Assembly: GCA_037957365.1 (NCBI GenBank)
Contig: JARHVA010004088.1
Span: 1,503,501 to 1,567,500 of the forward strand
Origin: Torreya grandis
Taxonomy: Eukaryota; Streptophyta; Pinopsida; Cupressales; Taxaceae
DNA length: 64,000 nucleotides
Direction of reading: 5' to 3'
Positions 9,211 to 19,359 of this stretch are shown here, piece by piece (within the stretch, counting starts at the first letter, position 1; every line of letters starts with the position of its first letter). The notes below the pieces were generated by a model that was given only the letters and a program-made list of their open reading frames with translations, was not told the DNA's origin and searched no databases. The translations under genes were made by a program, and so were the position numbers.

Positions 9211-10086
9211 TGTTAGGGATGGAAACCTAGAACATAAACAGCTCTGATTCCAACTTGTCAGGATCTTTCTCCTCAATAAGAGCACAATATGATTACCTTG
9301 TATAAGCAACTAATCACGGAATTATACCAGAATGAACAAGTAACTAGAATTCACAAATGACACAGAATATGAGAGACAATACACAATCTTGTATTAATAC
9401 TCATGCATGAAGGAAATACAATGAAAATGCCACAATCTTCCACACCTCTCAAATGTACAGATCTCTTTCCCTCAAGAGTTCACTCTCCTACCAAAAAGGG
9501 TCCCAACTCACAACTCAAACACAGAGTTGGTGTTCACCTCCAACCAGTTAGTAATAACACTGCCAGTACCAAGCACTCAAAAGTACTTCAAGTAGATCTC
9601 CCATGAACCTGCAACAACCTACAACTCAAATGATCTTACTTACCATGTAGAACTTCTCCCTAATCTTACAACAACCTGCAAATCAACTTGTTCTTACAAT
9701 TGGAAGGATCTCTTCCTTGCCTTAATCCTTAATTAAAATACATGCCAATGGGTCTATAAATAGATCCCATACTAAACAATAACTTAGACTTCTAATTTAC
9801 AATAATTAGACACGCAGCTCAAGACTCAAAATAGCCTTTACATGCAAACAATCAGTTCAACAAACTAACTATTCGTGCAATGAGCAGTTCTGGAATCACA
9901 CAGGTGACCGACGTCAGTCCCTATCTACCTAGAGGTGACCGACGTCGGCCAACTCCTACCGATGTCAGTTGCCTTCCTATCCACCCCTAACCAACGTCGG
10001 TCAGCCTAACCAACACTGGTGACTGTAACACTCAGCAACTCCTCCATGTCTGCATATAGTGAAGCTTTTAGCTCCACAACCTAACA
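9211..10086 (-). repeat. copia-A 3' LTR
   Basis: 876 bp, TGTTAGG to CCTAACA. It carries a GACGTC-type motif array at about 9905-10025. The 67-codon plus ORF at 9403-9606 also occurs in the other LTR (13126-13329) simply because LTRs are copies. Confidence 0.92.
9905..10025. repeat. GACGTC palindrome array in the 3' LTR
   Basis: Units such as GTGACCGACGTCAGTCCC, GTGACCGACGTCGG, ACCGATGTCAG and CCAACGTCGGT recur about every 30 bases. The core ACCGACGTCGGT is a perfect palindrome containing ACGT, the core of plant bZIP sites. In minus sense the array lies near the LTR start, i.e. U3. Regulatory use is inference. Confidence 0.7.
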
Positions 10087-10099
10087 ATCTCCCACTTGG
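10087..10099 (-). promoter_or_regulatory. copia-A polypurine tract
   Basis: On the minus strand this is TCCAAGTGGGAGA followed by TTGTTAGG. This is the usual purine-rich plus-strand primer abutting the 3' LTR of plant copia elements. Confidence 0.85.
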
Positions 10100-10990
10100 A
10101 GATAAATAGCTACACTTATACTTGTACCTGTACATCATCTAGTTTGTTCCCTGGCTTTGTATCCCTCTTCAAGATCAACCTTGAAGACCAACCACCACAA
10201 ATCCTGTGGTGCACCTCCTATCATCTAAATCACCTGCCACATCCGCATCTACAAACCCATGTAGAAAATAACTTAACCCTGCATAGCATGTGCACCTACT
10301 GCTGGTCCCTCTTAGATACTTGAGAATCCACTGAACTGCCCTCCAGTACTTTTTTCTCAGATTGACCCAAACTTCCTGACAACTCTCACTGCTTGGGAAA
10401 TCTCAAGTCTAGTACACATGTACTCAACCTCATCATGTGAATCAAGAAACTATCCATAGAACTGTCCAACCATCGGCATGCTAATTGGTTTCACATAATC
10501 ATCTGAAGACAAAGTCAACCTGTGACCTTCCATGTCTCTAAAACACACTCATGCCAAAGAATCTTGCTGCTCTCAGATTCCTCATGACACACCTCTAAAC
10601 TAACTTTACCTTTAGTTCAGCAAATCCCTGCATATGTGACCCTACAACAAGCACAACATACAGTAACAGGATAATGTAGCTAATATTATCCAACTTGGTA
10701 AAGAGAAACACAATGGTTAAACCTCCATTGTCCTGCAGCTTACTCAAGACCATATACCCTGGCCTTCGATCTCACGTGTCCATTTCTACTCTTCTTTATC
10801 CCGAAAATCCATTCGTCTCTCAGTGATTTCTTCCAGCTGGCAACTCCACCAAAAAACTCCTGTTTGGTTCTTCTCTAAGGAATCACATCCTTCATCCATG
10901 CCAAGCTCCCACTATTTCGTGGATCTACCTGCTCTGCTTCTTTAATAACTTTCTGGTTCTTGACCATCAGTAAGCAAAAAGTAGTGTAAA
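10100..10990 (-). pseudogene. copia-A RT and RNase H remnant
   Basis: Minus-strand translations in shifting frames give recognisable scraps. LLTDGQEPESY near 10965 and LVELPAGRN near 10850 match the start of copia RT. LLLYVVLVVGSHMQGF near 10640 is the catalytic region, with the second and third residues of YVDD lost. DFPSSESCQ and VDSQVSKRD near 10380-10320 correspond to the connection, and DADVAGDLDDRR-like sequence near 10230 is the RNase H start in another frame. Frameshifts and deletions leave well under half of the usual length. It cannot encode an enzyme. Confidence 0.72.
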
Positions 10991-11084
10991 GAAGGAAAAT
11001 GATGAATTTAAGGCTTACTTACCCTTTAAGTCCTCCATATGGGCGCTTGAGACACCTTGACAGCTTGCTATCCACCCAAAATCT

Positions 11085-11290
11085 ATCTCAGTGACCGATG
11101 CTAGTCACATCTCAGTCTGCACCTGACCAACGTCGATTCCATGCAACTGCCTCATCACTGACGTTGGTTCCCCTGACTGACGCCAGTGTTTATTTATCTA
11201 GATTCACCGACATCAGGCTACACATAGCTGACGTCAGTCCCTGTCTGGATGTTGACGTCAATTTTCTAACTGACGTCGGTCTTTGTGTTT
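11085..11290. repeat. GACGTC motif array in the copia-A interior
   Basis: About eight variants of TGACGTCAGT/CCGACATCAG/TGACGTCGGT are spaced 20-35 bases apart. They lie between the end of the Gag-protease frame and the RT remnant, where integrase is expected. The array matches the LTR arrays at 9905-10025 and 13625-13735 in motif but not in flanking sequence. Confidence 0.7.
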
Positions 11291-11386
11291 TACTTGTGAG
11301 CGATGAATTTAACCCGTGAGCTCCTTTTGGATCAAAACCCTATCTAAATCAACCTTGCTCTGCTCAAAATTCTTCAGCCCCTTGCA

Positions 11387-12823
11387 CTAATCTCTATCCA
11401 TCATCTTCTCCTTGAAAACTAAGACTTTCCTGTTCTTGTCATGAACATTGGATTTCTCAAGAAACATCACTTTCTTCCTTTGCTTACAGAAATCTCGATC
11501 CATGCTTTTCAAATCCAAAAGCATACCCTTTGACTCAAGAACATGCATCCCCTTCTTATTCATGTGACCAAGCCTATTAAGCGACATCTTTGAATCTATA
11601 GCTGAAATAGATAAACTAGAAGGAGAATCAGTAATACAAGTAGATAGATAAAGCGTACCTACTTTCTTACCTCTTGCTATAACAAGTGCACCCTTGGAAA
11701 CTTTTCAAGAGTCCACTGTGAGAGTTACTGTGCAACCCTCATCACCCAACTTTCCAATAGAAATCAAATTCCGCTTTAGGACTGGGATATGCATGACCTC
11801 CTTCAACACCCATGTGTTTCCCGTTTGCAATTTCAGCTTCACTTTCCCTTTGCCAACCATTTGACAAGGCTTACCATCCCCTAAATAAATTTCTCCAAAG
11901 TCTCCCTAGACATATTCATGAAAAAATTCCCTATTTGGGGATGCATGGAAAGAGGCACCAGAATCTAAAACCCAAGATTCTACTTTATCCAAGGAACATA
12001 CCAGAGCATCCTGTGTAACAATACCTGACACATTTGCAACATCTGCTTCTTTAGTTCCTTCTTGCTGATCTTCAACCAACCAACAATCTTTCTTTACATG
12101 CCCTTGCTTTCCACATTTCCAGCAGGTTATTTTGTCATACCTGGACTTGGATATCCTACCTATCTTTGACCTTGATCTCCCATGCTCAATCTTCTCTCTT
12201 TGCCTTCCCCTGCTTTCAACACTCAAAGCATTCCCTGATGATTCACCTGTGCTTTTCTTGCAAATTTCTTCATTCAAGATTACACTCAGAACATCATCCA
12301 CTTTTAAGATTTTTGAAGTAGACGCAGTATTACTAACTGCCATTACCAAACTCTCCCAACTTTCAGGTAATGAGCATAAGATTAAGAGAGCCTTAATTTC
12401 ATCATCAAAAACAATATTGACTGAATTTAACTGGTTTACCAAACCATGGAAATCACTAAGATGACTATGTACAAATCCACCTTCCAACATTTTCAAATTA
12501 AATAATTACTTCCTAAGAAATACCTTATTCAAAGCTGAGGGTTTTTCATATAAATTTGCCAAAGATTCCATCAACTCTACCATTGTCTTAGCCTGTGATA
12601 AGTTAGAAATCACACACGATGCAAGGCTCAACCTTATAGATCCTAGAGCCTTTCGATCAAGAACCTCCCATTCTTCATCCTTCATATTCGCGGGCTTGCA
12701 TGCAACCCCACCCAATGGTAAGTACAAATCTTTTTGATACAGATAATCTTTTATCTACATCCTCCATAATTGATAGTTCTTGCCATTAAACTTCTCCATT
12801 CATAGCTTACTTTCTTCTGCCAT
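11387..12823 (-). pseudogene. copia-A Gag-protease-pre-integrase frame
   Basis: A single minus-strand frame starts at an ATG at 12823 and stays in register to 11387, broken only by a handful of stops. Gag: KFNGKNYQLW near the start, DRKALGSIRLSLA (about 12660) and LLILCSLPESW (about 12370). A CCHC zinc knuckle CWKCGKQGHVKKDC lies at about 12122-12081. The protease site VLDSGASFHASP at about 11970-11935 keeps the DSG triad. The GAG-pre-integrase box RLGHMNKKGMHVLESKGML follows near 11575. The frame then ends and the integrase core is absent. Gag assembles the particle and binds RNA, and the protease would cleave the polyprotein. Stops include TAA after VFLRK at 12503. Confidence 0.88.
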
Positions 12824-12919
12824 TGCTATACTCCCACTCAAACAGAAACCCCTGTGAGTGACCTGTAATCAACAAACACTAACTAGATCTGATACAACCT
12901 ATTAGTAACCCAACCAAAA

Positions 12920-12931
12920 GCTCTGATACCA
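12920..12931 (-). promoter_or_regulatory. copia-A primer binding site
   Basis: The minus strand reads TGGTATCAGAGC, a perfect initiator-Met tRNA primer site, two bases from the 5' LTR. Confidence 0.95.
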
Positions 12932-12933
12932 CT

Positions 12934-13790
12934 TGTTAGGGATGGAAACCTAAAACATAAACAGCTCTGATTCCAACTTGTCAGGATCTTGATCCTCAAT
13001 AAGAGCACAATATGATTACCTTGTATAAGCAACTAATCACATAATTATACCAAAATGAACAAGTAACTAGAATTCACAAATGACATAGAATATGAGAGAC
13101 AATACACAATCTTGTATTAATACTCATGCCTGAAGGAAATACAATGAAGATGCCACAATCTTCCACACCTCTCAGATGTACAGATCTCTTTCCCTCAAGA
13201 GTTCACTCTCCTACCAAAAATGGTCCCAACACACAACTTAAACACAGAGTTGGTGTTCACCTCCAACCAGTCAGTAATAACACTGCCAGTACCAAGCACT
13301 CAAAATTACTTCAAGTAGATCTCCCATGAACCTGCAATAACCTGCAACTCAAATGATCTTACTTACCATGTAGAACTTCTCCCTGATCTTACAACAACCT
13401 GCAGATCAACTTGTTCTTACAATTGGAATAATCTCTTCCTTGCCTTAATCCTTAATTACAATACATGCCAAAGGGTCTATAAATAGTTCCCATACTAAAA
13501 AATAACTTAGACTTCTAATTTACAATAATTAGACACGTAGCTCAACACTCAAAATAGCCTTTACATGCAAACAATTGGTTCAACAAACTAACTGTTCATG
13601 CAACGAGTAGTTATGGAACCGCATAGGCGACTGGCATCGGTCCCTGTCTACCTAGAGGTGACTGACGCTGGCTAACTCCTACCGATGTCGGTTGCCTTCC
13701 TGTCCACCCCTGCCTGACGCCGGTGATTATGACACTCGGCAACTCCTCCATGTCTACATATAGTGAAGCTTTTAGCTCCATAACCTAACA
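12934..13790 (-). repeat. copia-A 5' LTR
   Basis: 857 bp, collinear with 9211-10086. It is shorter by about 19 bp, mainly in the GACGTC array, which has lost one unit here (13625-13735). Confidence 0.92.
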
Positions 13791-13795
13791 ACCAT
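13791..13795. repeat. Target site duplication ACCAT, right copy
   Basis: An exact match to 9206-9210, directly after CCTAACA. Confidence 0.93.
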
Positions 13796-15468
13796 ATCTA
13801 CCATGTTAATGTAATAAAACAATGAAGGAGATGAACAACCCATTGCCTTCTTTAGTCAAGGGCTTGGAGACTGTGAAGGGAGGTATACTTTTGTAAAAAA
13901 TAAGTCTTGGTAGTCATATTGAAAAGTTTTAGACATATGGTCTCAAACAACAAGATAAACATCATGGTATCTCACCCAAGTGTCAAAGACCTCCTTCCCA
14001 ATAAGGACTTGAATGAGAAGAGGGTATGTTGGATTACTAAAGTGGTGGAATATGATGTAGAGATTAAGGTCACCAAACTAGTAAGAGGAAAAGGCCTATG
14101 TGATTACCTAACATGGGATCTTTAAGGGAATAAAGAGGAAGATTTGGTAGTACAAAACAATCCCTAGGCATCAGTACCTTCACATGCTACAAGTTGGATA
14201 TAATACATGACAAGGTTCTTTCAAATAAGTGAGTGTCCAACCAGCTTAGATAGGTCAAAGAGGAGATATTTTATATTTCAATCTATACCCTATGTCCTTG
14301 TAGATAGATTCCTTTTCTAGAAAATATCTTAATGGTATGTTACTTAGATGTGTGGAGATGGAGAAAATAGGCATAATTTTAGAACAATTCCATGATGGAC
14401 CTATAGGTGGTCATTTTTATCCTCAAACAATAGCAAAAAAGATCATGAGAGTAGTAGGATACTATTGGCCTAACCTCTTCAAGGACTCATATGCATGGGT
14501 AAGAAGGTGTGATAAGTGTGTTTTATTTACTAGAAATTAAATTTTAGTAACCTTGCCCCTCAATCTCATCTAAGTTGACCAACTATTCATGCAAGGGGGG
14601 CTTCATTATATAGGCATCATTAATCCTCCATCAAGTGCAGGTCAAAAATGGATATTCACAACCATAGATTATTTTAAAAGGTGGGTATAGGTAGTAGCCC
14701 TTAAGGAATCAAGTGAAAAATTAGTCCTTAATTTTTATGAGAGAATAGTGACTAGGTTTGGAACACCATCAACCATCATGTCTGATAATGTATTAGCATT
14801 CATGGGGATAAAGACAAGTGAATGGGAGATTGAGCATGGCATATATCTAAGTACGTCTTTTAATTACTACCCCTAATGTAATGGGTTTGCATAATCTATA
14901 AATAAGAGTTTGATCAAGATCTTTAAGAGGTCAGTTGATGACAATCATAAGTCTTGGTACACAAAGTTAAAGACAACCTTATGGGTTGATAGAGTCACTC
15001 CTAAGAGAGTTGTAGGTAACTCACCATACATGCTTGTGTATGGTAGAGATGCCAAATTGCATATTTCTATTGATCTTCCTACTTTAGAGTTAGCACATCT
15101 TCTATAACTAATAGAAAATAATTTTATGCAAATGAGGATGGAAAAATTGATGGAGATAGAGGGGAAGAGGAATGAATTCATGCATACTTTGGAATATCAT
15201 CAATCCTAAATTTAGAAAACTTTTGATAAGATAACTAGTGTAATAAATTTATAAGAAGGTGATCTTGTTTTAAAGTGGGATGAAGATAGGGCCAAGCCTA
15301 GTAATCACAAAAAAGTTGATACATTATGGAGTGGGCCCTATTTGATCATTGGCTACAAGGAACACAATGCCTTTCAGCTACAAGACTTAATGGAGAAGTG
15401 CTAAGTATCCCAATCAATGGGATACACTTGAAACCTTGTATTGAGGCTAGTTTAATGTTTTATACATA
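13796..15468 (+). pseudogene. Ty3-1 pol, part 2: RNase H and integrase
   Basis: This continues the RT-connected RNase H after copia-A. A frameshift occurs before 13907, then KSFRHMVSNNKINIMVSHPS and ITKVVEYDVEIKVTKLV match the Ty3 RNase H C-terminus. After a linker comes the integrase zinc finger (14337-14540): FHDGPIGGHF...YYWPNLF...VRRCDKC, with HH and CC ligands present. The integrase core (about 14541-15107) shows TTIDYFKRWV, TRFGTPSTIMSDN and INKSLIKIFKRSV, then NSPYMLVYGRDAKL. GDLVLKWDEDRAKP and LWSGPYLI (about 15260-15345) are the GPY-type C-terminus, and IPINGIHLKP closes the protein near 15435. Several TAA/TAG stops replace Gln or Trp. Confidence 0.85.
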
Positions 15469-15702
15469 GGTTAAGTGTGTTTATTTTCTATAAATACTTA
15501 GCACATTATTTTGGTGTGAGTTTAATATTATTTAATTTCCCTAAATGCCTTTGACATAATGTGTTTGCTTCTTCTTGTTATGTGGTTTGGTATGAGTTCG
15601 GGTCTTCAAGAGGCACATTAGTTTCAAAATTTAGTATAAGAATGACTCCATTACTCAATGGGAGGACACTAATCTATTAGCATTACATACATGCTACACC
15701 TG
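15469..15702 (+). other. Ty3-1 spacer between integrase and 3' LTR
   Basis: 234 bp of AT-rich sequence without an ORF. AATGGGAGGA near 15659 is the only purine-rich tract and lies about 35 bp before the LTR start, farther than usual for a polypurine tract. Confidence 0.45.
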
Positions 15703-18700
15703 TGAATCACCAATTTGATGACCAAATTTGACCCCCAAGTCAAAATGGTCAACTCATATAGGTTGAAACTTTTCATAGGGTTATTAAAGTTTCTATATAT
15801 TTGTAATGGTCTTGTAATGGTTTTGTAATTGTCATGTAATGGTCTTCATGTGGTCATATTGATCCTTGACTAGCTTGTTTGAGGTTGGTCTCATATGTAC
15901 TTGTATAGTCTTAAGAGAAATTTACAAGTCATTTTTTTGTCATGATGATCAAGATTTAACATTGGTATAAGTCATTAAATGAGGTTGTATTTATGTCTTG
16001 AAAGTCATATTTTAATGTATTAACCTCTTATCATATTGGTATACATTCCAAAGTCTTGAGGTCACCTTTCTAGGCTAAAATGGAGGAATTATATGTACTA
16101 TGCTAAATTAAAAACATTTAAATAAGTTTTATAATGTGCTTGATGTCATAAAATAGTCAAATGTGGTAATGGCTTGCTAAACATGCAGTTCAATGCCTAC
16201 ATTGAGAGAAATACTCTTTTACAGGTAGTTATAAGCACTTGTATGGAATTGAGAGATATATTTGTAGGTGAAAATGGCTCAAAGGAGTCTATTAAACTTA
16301 TAAAATTAATATTCACACTTGGGATCAAGTTTTAGTTTTTTGAGATACAAATAACTCTCTCTCTCTCTGCCATCATTCCCTTCACAATCTCATAAAAGCA
16401 AAATTCAAATGCATGGTACGGCCATGAGAGAGAAAGTTAGAGGTTTAAATTTTGCAAAATATTATGGGTCCTATTAAGATTAAATTTTATGGCATTTTTT
16501 TGTATATTAATACCATATTATTTATGAACAATCTTTAAGAGTGATAGGAGGTCACTATGTCTTATCCATTCAAGTAGGGTCTAGTTTTGCTCCAATTTTT
16601 TCACTTCAAAGTTTAATGAAGGAGAATGTAAACTATTTTTAGAGATAAAATGACTCATGTATGATTAATATGTTCCCATACTTCAATAATTTATCATCAG
16701 TTGTTGGTTTAGGTCCTTAACATGTATGAACAAAGGCTAAGAACTCGAGACACTCTCTAATGGCCTATTTACAACTCAAGATCTGTCTTATTACACTTAT
16801 ATATGTATGGATAGGATGCATGGGATTATATTATCCTATGGAAAATTTAGGGGGATAATGCACTTTAAAATTTTGGCCTTGGTTCAGGCATTAAGGGTCG
16901 AGGGTTTATGAATAATCATTAAGAATCTAAGTCACTCTAAACCCTCCTAAAACCCTAGTAAGGACCCAATGTGAGAGAATGGCCTCAAAATTGAATTATA
17001 TTACTTAAATTGATTCTAAAACCTCCTAAAAATTATTTATCACTCCAATTATGTTCACATCATGAAATTTTTATGTATTTGTAACTATATAGACTACAAT
17101 TAATATTATGGTTTATAAGGATTTAATGTGAAATGTAGGGTTTTGAAAAATTGAAAACTTTTAAACTATTATAAGATATTATTTGGGATATATTACACAT
17201 ATTAAATCTAAAAAATTCATACAATACACCCTATAAATTCTCAAATAAATCTAGTTTTTAGGGGCGGTCTAAAGCAGGCTTAAGAGAGGACTAGGTTTTG
17301 AAACCATTTTATGGTTCTCACACTTACACAAGGTTTCAAGACTTGAAATTTGGCATGGAGGTTTATTATATACTATGAAAATTTAATCATGCACTTATTT
17401 GTTGTTTCAAACATGTGGGAGATGTTTGGAGTGGAAACTCAATCTTTTAAGTAAGAAAGCCTAATTGGGGGAAGCAATTAGCATAAAAGAGATACTTTCA
17501 CTCACTCTCAGTTCATGAGACTTAAAATGGATATATAAATACATACTAGGTCCTCAAATATATACTCAATTTTTTAGTACCATTCATAAATTTTCCTACA
17601 CAAGGAGGTATACATGATTTTAGGGATATAAGGAATTGAGGCCTAATAAGAGCATAAGGTGTAAGATGGAGTCTTGGGGGTTGTTATATGAACCCAAATG
17701 AATTTATTTGGGTATGATGAGGTATGAAAATGTATTTCATGAATAAATATTTCCTTGATGAATAATCCACGTTTTGAGCCATTTGAATAAGGATACGCAT
17801 AGTAGATTGAGTTTCAAGATACCCGAGTTAGGTGATTATTGCCATCAAAATGTCAGAATAAGGGAGTTTTAAATTATATGATAAGTATCCAATAAAATTT
17901 ATAAATGCATCTCATGGTGAATTAATTATCAAATAACCCATTTGTCCCTCTTTTCATGTAAAGAAGGGTAATTTTGAAGTTGTGTAAGGTGTCAAGCCAC
18001 GTTTAAAAATCCTACGCCATGAGGGAGATGAAATATATTTAGAAGAGGAACATGTGTCCTTGTAATTATATTAGGATTGTTTTCAAACTCCCTTATTATT
18101 TTAAACTCTTCTGGACACTTTAAAATCTCCCTCTTCTATTCCCCTCTCTCTATCTTCCTCGTTTTTCTATATAAATTTCCTCTTTTGGCATTGTATGACA
18201 TCTATAAATTAGTATGGCAAAGCCCTAATGAATTGAATACTAATTTTTCCTTTAGATTAAATATTCAAAACTAGTTTTATCTTCTCTAACTCTTGTATAA
18301 GTGTGTGAAGTAGTCCATTGTTGGATGACAAGTGATAGTTCTCCTTCTTTGCATTCAACTATATCTTAATTCTTTGTGTGAGTAATCTACTTTATAGCAT
18401 GTCATATGGAGTGTAACTAATACTTTTGTGTGGTTTCAAGTGTGTAGGAAGGTTATTAGAGTCTTTTATTATACCTATCAATCATTTATCTTGAATGATA
18501 CTTTACACTCTACCTTCATATTGAATCATTTTGTTAGGAAAGCCTTGGGTTTTGAGATCATATTTGTAGTTGGTCTTCCTTCAGTGTAGGTTCAAGTAGG
18601 TTGTGGAGTTAATAATGGTGCATCACCTCTATTATATTAGTTTTTAATCTCATTCTATTCCTTTTCCTTCAAATCAAATAGGTTAGTGGTTAATTATAGA

Positions 18701-18777
18701 TGTTATGTATGGGATCTAGCCTATAATCTAGAGGCTCACCTCTAAGAATTGTTACCCACAACATATGAGGTGTTTCA
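15703..18777 (+). repeat. Ty3-1 3' LTR, about 3.1 kb
   Basis: It begins TGAATCACC and ends GAGGTGTTTCA. The boundaries were inferred by comparison with the block at 31205-37556, which begins and ends with the same sequences in inverted orientation. Matching segments include GTGGTCATATT near 15852, a stretch near 16890-16970 ending AAAACCCTAG, and GGTGCATCACCTC near 18619. No coding potential. The other LTR is outside the window, so LTR identity cannot be judged. Confidence 0.6.
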
Positions 18778-18805
18778 ATTTTTTTTTAAATTTAAGGAGA
18801 CTAGA
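18778..18805 (-). pseudogene. Ty3-2 integrase scrap between Ty3-1 and copia-B
   Basis: On the minus strand, after removing copia-B and one GTATC copy, the bases to the right (27889 on) and these 28 bases read through as TLRRDTLVSLNLKKK. This resembles the helix after the integrase catalytic Glu (NKTL-x-KK). It indicates that both copia-B and Ty3-1 sit in the Ty3-2 integrase. The match is short. Confidence 0.4.
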
Positions 18806-18810
18806 GTATC
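18806..18810. repeat. Target site duplication GTATC, left copy
   Basis: Identical to 27884-27888; the pair flanks copia-B. Confidence 0.88.
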
Positions 18811-18906
18811 TATTAGGAATGGTAAAGTCATTCCAACCCTAAAATCTAATGTGTTGTAAATAAAACATCAAAAGGGAAGATACAGATATGAAATTCAAAA
18901 TAAGGT

Positions 18907-18992
<86 letters not shown>

Positions 18993-19187
18993 TCAAAAAT
19001 TAAGCATATCAAAAGCATGCTACTATAAATGAAGTCACTTGCATATCTAGGCAAAGAAAAATACTAAACTATCTAAGCTTCCCAATGTGGGATAAAACAT
19101 CACATAGGAAAAACTCACTATAAGATGAAAAAGCTATCTAATACACTAGAAAACATGAGAAATACACATGAAATACATGCATTAATA
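18811..19187 (-). repeat. copia-B 3' LTR, expanded by an AT microsatellite
   Basis: 377 bp against 305 bp in the right copy; the difference is the (AT)40 tract. Flanking words such as AAGCATATCAAAAGCATGCTA are shared with 27699 onward. Confidence 0.88.
18909..18988. repeat. (AT)40 microsatellite
   Basis: 80 bp of uninterrupted AT inside the copia-B left LTR. The corresponding place in the right LTR (about 27678-27690) has only ATCATATATATT, so the expansion came after insertion. Confidence 0.97.
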
Positions 19188-19199
19188 CCTTCCCCTTCA
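19188..19199 (-). promoter_or_regulatory. copia-B polypurine tract
   Basis: The minus strand reads TGAAGGGGAAGG, directly abutting the 3' LTR. Confidence 0.75.
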
Positions 19200-19359
19200 A
19201 GTGAAGCTAAGGGCTAACAAAAGCCAAAAAATAAATAGTGGCATATCCACAGTATGAGTCCCAGTAACAAGGCCTGATAAGGTACTCATGTACAATATGT
19301 ATCCATGAAATTAAAATGGAATATGTTCTCAAAAACAGCCCCCAAGGATAAATTTTGAA

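Larger units (their letters stand above)
9211..13790 (-). mobile_element. copia-A: Ty1/copia element with internal deletions, 4580 bp
   Basis: LTRs 9211-10086 and 12934-13790 begin TGTTAGG and end CCTAACA. A perfect iMet primer site (12920-12931) and a polypurine tract (10087-10099) orient it on the minus strand, and ACCAT flanks it. The interior is 2847 bp, shorter than a full copia interior of 4 kb or more. Gag and protease are present in one frame, the integrase core is missing, and RT/RNase H survive only as remnants. The LTRs differ at 8 of about 165 bases at their starts, so it is one of the younger insertions here. It lies inside Ty3-1 pol. Confidence 0.93.
7480..18777 (+). mobile_element. 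Ty3-1: 5'-truncated (in window) Ty3 element with 3' LTR
   Basis: Plus-strand pol runs 7493-9210, is interrupted by copia-A, and resumes 13796-15468; the 3' LTR is 15703-18777. Gag and the 5' LTR would lie left of copia-0, outside the window. The domain order visible is protease, partial RNase H, RT, RNase H, integrase with a GPY-like C-terminus. No second RNase H lies between RNase H and integrase. The element appears to be inserted in the integrase of Ty3-2, because 28 bp plus the copia-B target copy separate its LTR end from copia-B and those bases continue the Ty3-2 integrase frame. Confidence 0.8.

Noticed and set aside
9403..9606. 67-codon ORF with a near-identical twin at 13126-13329
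   Set aside because: The similarity is explained by the two copia-A LTRs being copies; it is not a conserved gene.
12132..12464. 110-codon plus ORF
   Set aside because: Antisense shadow of the copia-A Gag frame.
18839..19054. Ile/Tyr-repeat ORF, predicted membrane-like
   Set aside because: It is a translation of the (AT)40 tract. The same applies to the ORF at 60416-60610 over (TA)34.
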